NCBI GenBank assembly: GCA_036898135.1
Contig: CM072513.1
Location: 19,873,786 to 19,937,785 of the forward strand
Length of the DNA: 64,000 nucleotides
Direction: 5' to 3'
DNA from: Oncomelania hupensis
Taxonomy: Eukaryota > Mollusca > Gastropoda > Littorinimorpha > Pomatiopsidae
The notes under the pieces: model-generated
What the model was told of the DNA's origin: nothing
Seen by the model: the letters and a program-made list of their open reading frames with translations, nothing else
The model's database searches: none
Made by a program: the position numbers and the translations under genes
In this document: positions 56,846-64,000 of the stretch, one piece after another
How the letters are laid out: each line of letters starts with the position of its first letter
Numbering within the stretch: the first letter of the stretch is position 1

Positions 56846-57685
56846 ATCTAATGTTCTGAACAAATTGACTAATCATCACCTTTTACTCACCGCCGTATTC
56901 TCCTTAAAAGTGCAAAGCTTTAAACAATTATATTATTCCAATTTCGTGGTAAATAAATTAACTTTGTTTTCCTGCGGGTTAAGCACATTTCATTCTCCCT
57001 CGTAAATCAAAACCATCTTTATCGCCCTTAAATTATTTCGCAACTACAACACACGCGTTCATGCCAACTGTGGCAGTTGGGCGTTTTAAACCCCGATGTA
57101 AAACAGGAGTAAATAAGCTATTAACATTCTTAAGCAGACAACTTGTTATCAAAGCAGGCAGAGTAAAAGTTCCGCTATGTTTTCTTTCAATATGTATGTT
57201 GATATCAACGGAATTAAATCTACAGATAAACGCGTTTCAACTTTTTTAACCGCTTGTCTATGCTAACGATACTTCTATAGCACAGATTCCCAGCTAGGAT
57301 AGCATGCTAAGTGTCTTAGTGCTGTGAGGGTTCTGGGGGTTGCCTAGCGGAGTCTGGCGCCCAGGCCGTATCAAATGCAATATTTGTTGGCTTGTTATGT
57401 TACATGCACTGGCGGCTGTTTTGACTTTTTCTATAAGTTTTATTTCCCACCTCCTCACCCCTACGCTGTTATCTCAATCCAGTAAACGGCTATACCCGAG
57501 AAAGTGTTATCTTACTGACCGCAGATAACATAGCATTTAATACTGCGGTGCGCTACACAATTGAAACAGTTCTGGGATCATTGTTTAAAAAAAAAAATTA
57601 CCTTTATAGGGTGGCCTTGCCATTGTGAAGAGTAGAAAGCTGGCGTTGTTTGGTCACGTCACGCGGCACCACACTTTTGCCAAAC
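56846..57685. other. No recognisable gene
   Basis: Mixed sequence. Short frames only. Confidence 0.5.
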
Positions 57686-57689
57686 TCTG

Positions 57690-57843
57690 GGGTGTCGGAT
57701 AGCGCAGTGGTTGGAGCACTCGCTACTGTGTCGCAAGTTAAGCACCGTCCAGTGCGGTTAGCACTTGGATGGGTGACCGCAAAACGTGAAGCGACAAATA
57801 ACAACGCCCCCAGTTGACTCAACTGTGACTGAGTACCTCTACT
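57690..57843 (+). mobile_element. SINE with 5S-rRNA-like head, 5' part
   Basis: Starts with GGATAGCGCAGTGGTTGGAG (A-box-like). AAGTTAAGCACCGTCCAGTG then GGTTAGCACTTGGATGGGTG and ACCGC strongly resembles the internal promoter region of 5S rRNA (AAGCTAAGCA..., GGTTAGTACTTGGATGGGAG). A related copy is at 62,229-62,590. The sequence then runs into LINE coding sequence. Confidence 0.65.
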
Positions 57844-58535
57844 ACATTCCCTTTACTGGCTTCCTGTGCAAGCACGCATAGAGTACAAACTCTCTGTTCT
57901 CTGTCACAACTTCTTCACAGAATTTTGTCCTTCCTACCTTGCTGATCTACTGTCTGTCTACTCCCCTTCACGCACTTTAAGATCTTCCGCTGACACTCGC
58001 ACATTCAAGGTTCCCGTCACCCGCACTAAGACATACGGCCAACGTGCATTCGCTTACTCCGCACCTAAGCAGTGGAATTCCCTTCCCTCCCATATCCGCA
58101 ACATACAATCAACACAAGCATTCAAAAAGGCCCTCAAAACCCACCTCTTCAAACTGCATTATTCAGATTGATTCGTATCCCGCTGCCATTCTCTCATCTT
58201 TTGTCTATGTCTGATCCGTAAGTGTATACACGGCTGTAAATATTTATACTGTTTTTCTTCCTGGGCCTAACCGGGCATATAAATAGCTGTGAATAGGTTT
58301 TTGCTATTCTATTTCTGTCTTTTTTGTCATTTGTGCACATAGTTGTAAATAGTATATTTCGGTCTTTTTTTGTAATTTATGTACATAGTTGTAAATACTC
58401 TGTACCTTTACTGTTCCGTCTTTGGTGTATTGTAGCAAAAGTGATGTTTTATCGAGTGCATGTATTTATATGTAATGACTATGTAAAGCGTGGTGAGTCT
58501 GGTCATAGGCTGGAGTACCCGCTATATAAAAATCC

Positions 58536-58540
<5 letters not shown>
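57835..58540 (+). mobile_element. LINE 3' part (L2/CR1-like) with SINE-type tail
   Basis: 57,850-58,170 encodes the ORF2 C-terminus: VQARIEYKLSVLCHNFF, CPSYLADLLSVYSPSRTLRS, TKTYGQRAFAYSAPKQWNSL, AFKKALKTHLFKLHYSD and stop. A 3' UTR of about 360 bp ends ACCCGCTATATAAAAATCCG, followed by a (TTA)n run. The GCTATATAAAAATC ending resembles the 3' end of the tRNA-derived SINE in this window. Confidence 0.85.

Positions 58541-58592
<52 letters not shown>
58541..58592. repeat. (TTA)n microsatellite
   Basis: About 17 TTA triplets growing from the LINE tail. Confidence 0.95.
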
Positions 58593-58595
<3 letters not shown>

Positions 58596-58639
58596 TATTC
58601 TCTTAAGGTTGGGAAACGTAAAGCAGCGAGAGAGAGAGA

Positions 58640-58745
58640 GAGATGGGCATCACCCTCATTACGCTGGCCCAAGATAAGTGTGATCTCCAACATCACGCTC
58701 CCCTACGGCCACAAGGCTATGGGACTACCTTTACCTTTTACCTTT
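58640..58745 (+). mobile_element. 3' part of the 5S-like SINE family (probable)
   Basis: GAGATGGGCATCACCCTCAT resembles GAGATAGGCATCGCCCTCAT in the copy at 62.47 kb. It ends in ACCTTTACCTTTTACCTTTA. Confidence 0.5.
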
Positions 58746-58956
58746 AAGCAAGGAATAGTGGAAGGAGACAGCGCAGAGGAAGGCAAAGAAAGAACTGGAC
58801 AGATGACGTCATAACATGAACGGCGCTGGACATGTCACGCCTTCTGACAACAGCAACAGACAGACTGACGTGGCGAGAACTCTCCGTGACAGCTTCCCTC
58901 ATGACTCATCATATGGCCTGAAAGGCTGGGGGATTAGATAGATAGAGAGATAGTTA

Positions 58957-59090
58957 GGGTGTCCGGGCGTCAGACCCAGCGCCCAAAGGCTGCGGGTGGG
59001 CGTCTCGGGCGGTTTGAGTTAGATCCTGCATCGGCCAGCGCCTAGAGTCTGGTCAAGTACGGCGACATAAGTGCGCTATAAAAATCCTCG
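58957..59090 (+). mobile_element. tRNA-derived SINE, 3' part
   Basis: CAAAGGCTGCGGGTGGGCGT, GTTAGATCCTGCATCGGCCA, AGTGCGCTATAAAAATCC and an (ACT)n-like tail. Confidence 0.8.
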
Positions 59091-60115
59091 ATACTACTAA
59101 TACTAATACTACTAGTCACGGGTTCGATCTCCAGATTTATGTGAATTCGGTAGGAGGCTGTTCAGATCACCGAGTAGTTTCTTTAGGTACGCCGGTTTCC
59201 TGTGTCTTCAACAAAATAGTATTGGGTGCAGCTAATCTGATTTTCAAAAAATTAAAAAAAAAATCAAATTCCTTTTCCGTCTATAGCAATTTCTCGGCAT
59301 TTTTGTCATCACGTGTGCATGTTTGATACAGATCGCTGCGCTTTGTTTGAACTCTACTGAGGATACCGGTCGAGTACAACAACCAGTATTATGATTGTTG
59401 TTACTGATAATTTCCTGTGGGTATTTTAAGCATGAAATTATCAGTCAATGCAGACAGTTTAATTAATTATGCAGTTGATTGGATTCATCATGATGAATGA
59501 CGACAGGAACATTGCAAAAGAGCCCAATGTTCTTTCTTCACTTGATCTTCTTCAATTTGGCGTAAACCTTGTCGATGTAAGGCTCTTTAGAGGGCATTTG
59601 AGAGTTGCCCAATGCAGGTGCTGCAGAGGCTGTTACAGCACGATAAAATGGCAACGTTGCATGTGTCACAATTTGTATGGGAGAGATGCACAATTATGTT
59701 GTTATGAACACACACACACATACAGAGTAAGGGAGAGAAGGAGCGAGGAGAGAAAGAGAGAGAGAGGGAGAGGGAGAGAGAGGTTTGAACGAGATAGTGG
59801 GGGGTGGGCAGGTGGAGCTTTAGAAGGAAGATTTATAGCGAAGAGTTCAAATAGAGTTTATCAATACATTTCGAACTAATACAATCTCACGACGTACTCC
59901 GTTATGAAAGCTTTTTTTGTTTATTTCATTGATGAGAATTTAACATGGATGTAATCTATTCTTTTTGCTGTGCGGTTTCAAAAGATAACCGCTGCTCCTA
60001 TTTTGCTAACTCAGTTAACAACCACAAACATCGGTTTGTTTGTTTGTGTTTGTTTGTTTTTGTTTTTGGTGTGTGAACATTCAGAAGTGCACGACACCAG
60101 AAGCTTTTGCATAGA
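59091..60115. other. No recognisable gene
   Basis: Includes a GA-rich run at about 59,740-59,785 and TTTG repeats near 60,030-60,065. A 136-codon frame at 59,469-59,879 runs into the GA run and has no recognised domain. Confidence 0.4.
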
Positions 60116-60117
60116 GG

Positions 60118-60182
60118 AGCCGGGTAGCTCTGTTGGCTGAGCGGTTTACTAGTAACCGAAAGGTTTCTGGTTCGAATCCCAT
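60118..60182 (+). other. tRNA-like sequence (SINE head)
   Basis: GGGTAGCTCTGTTGGCTGAG is A-box-like and CTGGTTCGAATCCC contains a perfect B box. The arms do not complete a cloverleaf (no matching acceptor end after the B box), so this is more likely a SINE head. Confidence 0.5.
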
Positions 60183-60589
60183 ATTATTTTTCCCTTACCA
60201 TCAACTGGTTCGCTGGTGTCAGAATAATGTGACCAGTAGTTACCTATACGCTCCGGTGTCGTGTGACTATAATCTACCATTAACCTATCAGCTTTTGCAC
60301 AGAATTCCGCAATCTTCACTGGGGTTCTGACAAAAACATCCCTGTGAAAAAATGCATTACTGATTGCGAAAACTTAGAAGCAGGGTTTTTGCTTAGAGTG
60401 AAGCCATTTGTTCTGCTCGCTCTGTTTTACGTCAAATGCCAATTGTTTCTGTCAGCTATAAGAGGTAACAGAGGGGAAAAAAAAGCTACGTGTTTTAAAC
60501 AAGAAACACAAATTAGTAAATGATCTCAGTAAATGTGCATTTGGAAAAAGATAAATCAGTAAACGATTGCTATAAAACTGTGTGAAAGG

Positions 60590-61810
60590 ACTAAAAGATG
60601 CGATTTAGGTTTTTTAAAAAGTAAAAGATGCGTTTTGAGTGTTAAAAAGAAAAAAAATAAAGAAAAGATGTAATTAAGGGCTGCAAGTTTAAGTAGAAAC
60701 AGAAATCTCTTTTAAAACGTTATTATTTAATGGTGTGTTTTCAAGAAGTAAATCAGTAACATTTATTACTAGAATACTGTTTTTTGAACAAGACAAGAAA
60801 AATCCTTGAAAGGTACCATAAAATCAAGACCACAACTTCGCTGAAAGAGAGTTTTGTCCCAGAAGAGTTTTCGAGAAAAAAGGCAGGTGACTGGTCTAGC
60901 GAAGGAGAAGAGAGTATAGTAGATTGATAGAACAGAGTAGGAATGAGACAGAACGAAGGAGAAAGACAGCGACAGTGGGAATTTAAAGCACTACATTTCC
61001 AGAAAGTTCGTATATTTTTTTATACTGAAACCCCCGGCACATCACGGGGGAAAGAAAACAGACGCACAGTTTTGGAAAGAGAAAGAAGTACTGAACAAGA
61101 TGTTTGTTGGCAGAAGAAAATAAAAAGCAATGTTTTCTTTTTGAATTTAAAAAAAAGGAAAATAAGTTAGGGCGTGTTTTGGAAGAGAAAACAAAAACTA
61201 TCTTTGTAAAACAAAAACTATCTTTTGTAACAAGAAAGTAAATATTGGGTTTTGAGTAAAAGAAAGTAAAAGCGTTTTGAATTGTAAAAAATGGTAAAAG
61301 AATGGTTTTGAGTACATAAAAAGTAATACAACAAGAGGAAAAACAATGATTACATTAAATTGAATTTAAAAAGAAGTAAAAAACGCGTGTTGAATTTGTA
61401 AAAAAGCAAAAGATGCGTTTTGAGGTTTTAAAAAAATCAAAAAATGAGCTGTGAGCAAAAAAAGTTAAAAGTGTGTTTGAAGTTATAAAAAGAAAGCTAA
61501 AGATGTGTTTTGAGTGTTTTGAGTATTAAAAAAAAGGAATTGAGTTTTTTTTTTTTATAAGTATAAAATTTGTTTTGAGTTTTTTTTTTTAATGCGTTTT
61601 GAGTTTTTTTTTTTTTTTTTTTTTAAAGACAAGCAAAAAAAAAAAATAACCGGAAAGCATTTGTAAGAAAACCATAAAAGATGCGTTTTGATTTATTTTT
61701 TGTAACAAAAACATGCGTTTTAGGTTTTATAAAAAAAAAAAAAAAAAAAAAAGCGTTTTGAGCAAGAAAGTAAAATATGCGTTTGGGACGAGAAAATAAA
61801 ATGTGTGTTG
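60590..61810. repeat. Old, degenerate A/T-rich repeat array
   Basis: AAAAGATGCGTTTTGAG and close variants recur at least fifteen times with irregular spacing (for example 60,595, 60,624, 61,270, 61,410, 61,500, 61,680, 61,750, 61,775), with poly-A and poly-T runs. The array is interrupted by a family B copy. Confidence 0.7.
60815..61065 (-). mobile_element. Dispersed repeat family B, copy 3 (partial, inverted)
   Basis: Minus strand: GGGGGTTTCAGTATAAAAAA, CTATACTCTCTTCTCCTTCG and AGACCAGTCACCTGCC match the 5' half of copies 1 and 2. Then AGCGAAGTTGTGGTCTTGAT matches the 3' part of copy 1 (26,951), with the roughly 300-bp middle part absent. Confidence 0.7.
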
Positions 61811-62228
61811 TTGGTACTGAAGCTAAAATGAAGTGCCTTTCTTCTTGTTCAACAAAGAAAACGTTTAGGGCGTAGAATACTGATGTTTCCAACACCATTG
61901 GCAAACACTTGTATCAAGGAACTGCCCTTATAAACTCTGGGCTGCGATGACGTAAGCAGTGAAAAGGCAATCAATCATCTACGCCACGATAGTGACGAAA
62001 AGGAGAGACCGTCCATTTTGATTACAAAATTTGCAGCCGGTACAGAAAAGTTACACATTTCTTTTTTTTTTAAAAAAGGCATTGGAAGGAGGTGGGGGAG
62101 GGGGGGGGGGTGTACTCCGAAGAAAACTGTGTTGCAATGTTGTTTGTATACTCCCATTTGAACTGTGATCATACTTCCATGAGGGTGGGTGGTGGGGGTG
62201 GGTGGTGGGGGTAGGTGGGGGGATGGGG
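61811..62228. other. No gene; G-rich run
   Basis: GGTGGGTGGTGGGGGT-type sequence at 62,090-62,240 is the only structure. Confidence 0.5.
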
Positions 62229-62590
62229 GTTGGGGGATGAGCGCGGTAGGGTAGTGGTTTGGCCCTACGCTAGGTTTGGTTAAGCAGCATCCAGCGCGGT
62301 TAGCACTTCGATAGGTAACCATACCTGGAAGACTACCATCAAACGACGCATTGAATAAAACAAGCGCACGACTCACGCCTTTGTCCACCCAGCTGTGAAT
62401 GGGTAGGTCCTACCTGGATGCGCAGGTTTAGGACCCAGGACGGTGAAGCAGCAAAAGAGGTGAGATAGGCATCGCCCTCATCAAGCGGACCTAGAGGTGG
62501 GAAGGTTACGGGGAGATGGTTTAGTATGTTTAGTAAATGAACGTCCCCGGACACATTAGCGTATGGGAGACTAACGGGGAGACCTTCACC
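62229..62590 (+). mobile_element. SINE with 5S-rRNA-like head, fuller copy
   Basis: Head: GGTTAAGCAGCATCCAGCGC then GGTTAGCACTTCGATAGGTA. The body includes CACCCAGCTGTGAATGGGTA, GAGATAGGCATCGCCCTCAT and a 3' part ending near ACCTTCACCTTAATA. Compared with the 57.7-kb copy the C-box-like segment has several substitutions. Confidence 0.6.
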
Positions 62591-62969
62591 TTAATATACG
62601 TTCAACATAATTTTTGAGAGATGGAAGGGGAGAGAGAGGGGAGGGGAGGAGGACACAGATCGTTTGGCATCAAGATATTGCGATCTGAATTTACTGCACG
62701 TTGACATAAACCAGCTAACTGTTTGTGTTCACTGCACGCATGCTGACTTGTGTGTACCTTCAGAGCTTCTATTAAACAAAAACCATCAAATGTAAAAGCA
62801 TTGTATTTTCGCTGTAGTAAACCTCACCATGACTATAGACCAAGGCTAACGAAGTGTAATTTTAGTATCCAATTTAGACGCGTGTTCAGGCCGTGACGCC
62901 TTATTGTGGATAGCTTTAACATGGCGACACCTTTCGACATGATTTTGACACTGTTGGGGCCGGGTGAAA
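62591..62969. other. No recognisable gene
   Basis: Nothing beyond a GA-rich run at 62,615-62,655. Confidence 0.5.
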
Positions 62970-62976
62970 CCTTTCT

Positions 62977-63350
62977 GTGCGTTTTCTGCAAGCCAAAATA
63001 CGCTACTATAACAATAAGATAGGAACCTCTGCTTCCTCCAAAGAACTGTTTTCCACTACGAACGAACTTCTGGGGAACACCCACACTTCCCCTTTTCCAT
63101 CCAAAATTCCACTACCAGAACTGCCCTCTTTGTTTTCAGACTTCTTTACTTCGAAAATCGCAACCATTCGCAAAATTCTCGACGACACTCACTGTCAGTC
63201 TTGTCCTATTGATCCACATTTCACTGGCGTACAATTTCTCTCTTTTTATCTGTCTCTGAGCCCGAGGTTGCTGAGATCCTCAGCACCATGTCGTTCAAGA
63301 CGTGCGAGCTTGATCCCATCCCTACTTCCCTTTTCAAAGACTGTATCACC
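62977..63350 (+). pseudogene. LINE ORF2 fragment (L2/CR1-like), pre-RT region
   Basis: RYYNNKIGTSASSKELFSTT, LPSLFSDFFTSKIATIRK and DDTHCQSCPIDPHFTG are in one frame. After a frame change near 63,240-63,255 it continues EPEVAEILSTMSFKTCELDP and IPTSLFKDCIT. This is the segment just before the RT domain in CR1/L2 LINEs. It stops abruptly at 63,350 where an LTR begins. Confidence 0.8.
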
Positions 63351-64000
63351 TGTAACAAGAGGCCAGTTTTACACGTCACCCTTTAAGCTTTTGCCTTGTT
63401 TAGTCAGTTGTAAAACTAAGGTTGATGTTAGTCTGGAGCAGACGATGGAGGTATTACTGAGGTGGGCTACACTCTGCTAGCTTGACGCGAGCGCAGTGTA
63501 GTGACATCATCGCAGCTTACGTTAAAGCGCATCGAATTTACAGCCAATCAGAACGCAGCGAGATTAGGTAGACCAGTTCTGCCTGGTCAGGTAGACAGCG
63601 AGATAGAGTCATTCTGCGTTCAAACTGCGAGCAGTACACAGCTACGCTCTGACAGAAATCTCTCCACTGACAGACTAGGGAAGCAGGACTTGTTGAAAAT
63701 TCGATTCAATCAAGTGAGCCACGGCCCGACATTGTCAAAAAGGTAAATGAACATACTTTTGTTTCATCGTGATGTATTGATATTATTGTTGAATTATGTT
63801 TGTAAAATTTGCTATGCTTAGAATTGAATTGTTAGTCCAACGTTGCGTGACCACGTGGAGAACACGACCGGGTTTGACGCCATGTTGTATACTGTATGGA
63901 TCCACTGTTGTTTAACCTATATGTATGCTTGCAGACTAGTGGCTGTACCAGAGAATATGTATAATATTAATTCTTTCTCTATGTGTATAGTTAGCCATGT
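63351..64000 (+). mobile_element. Diverged LTR of the gypsy-like family, runs off window
   Basis: Aligns by eye with the reverse complement of the LTRs at 32,786-34,305 and 38,045-39,571. The start TGTAACAAGAGGCC resembles TGTCATGAACTGGC. Later GTTTCATCGTGAT, TTTGCTATGCTTAGAATTGA, GCGTGACCACGTGGAGAA, CGCCATGTTGTATACTGTA and CCACTGTTGTTTAACCTATA lie in the same order. Orientation is opposite to the element at 31-39 kb. Divergence is clearly greater than between those LTRs, so it is an older or different subfamily copy. Confidence 0.8.

Noticed and set aside
57740..57790. 5S rRNA gene
   Set aside because: Only about 45 bp resemble 5S rRNA; the rest of the gene is absent and a SINE-like body follows.

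Overview
This window looks like intergenic or intronic DNA from an animal genome. It is most likely a marine invertebrate, and I would guess a mollusc. The grounds are AT-rich sequence, GT-AG introns, very abundant di-, tri- and tetranucleotide arrays, an interstitial CCCTAA/TTAGGG block, and a dense mixture of LINEs, SINEs, LTR elements and DNA-transposon relics. The protein signatures (for example a LINE C-terminus with KKRWEDNIREWTG, and a THAP plus DDE transposase relic) are types I associate with molluscs and other marine invertebrates. That assignment is inference. I find no convincing single-copy host gene.

0-16 kb: a 25/27-bp minisatellite opens the window. A decayed THAP-HTH-DDE transposase gene (about 2.4-4.7 kb) follows, flanked on both sides by scattered GGTAGCC-type motifs. 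Then come trinucleotide and CT arrays, an unknown degraded coding stretch (8.0-8.5 kb), two 3'-end copies of one LINE family (8.5 and 9.2 kb), a pair of 43-bp inverted repeats (10.85/12.15 kb), a 1.5-kb foldback element (12.34-13.85 kb), a SINE and a compound GA array. An interstitial telomeric block lies at 15.6 kb.

16-30 kb: a 5'-truncated LINE with an uninterrupted 642-codon reverse transcriptase ORF (minus strand), a 60-bp minisatellite, and a compact LTR element (21,654-25,717). The two 1,027-bp LTRs of that element look identical, but nearly all of its gag-pol has been lost. Next come CAT/GAT/CTT arrays, a first copy of a dispersed TATA-containing repeat (family B), and a long polypurine tract.

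30.8-42.9 kb: the most informative region. A minus-strand LINE was split by a Ty3/gypsy-like LTR element (30,878-39,571, 5-bp duplication CTCCA) and separately by an unrelated solo LTR (40,085-40,703, duplication GATAC). The gypsy-like element has integrase upstream of reverse transcriptase, the copia-like gene order known from the Gmr1-like group. A solo LTR of its own family (32,786-34,305, duplication GTGGC) sits inside its pol gene, and its 3' LTR is truncated by a deletion.

43-64 kb: mostly microsatellites, a 1.36-kb 24-bp minisatellite (51.7-53.0 kb), several tRNA-derived SINE copies that share a 3' tail with an L2/CR1-like LINE, two copies of a SINE with a 5S-rRNA-like head, two more family B copies, and LINE fragments. 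The last 650 bp are a diverged LTR of the same gypsy-like family in the opposite orientation, inserted in a LINE and running off the window end.

The genes present do not form a host pathway. They are layers of mobile elements whose order of arrival can be read from target-site duplications. All statements rest on reading the sequence by eye; no database search was run.
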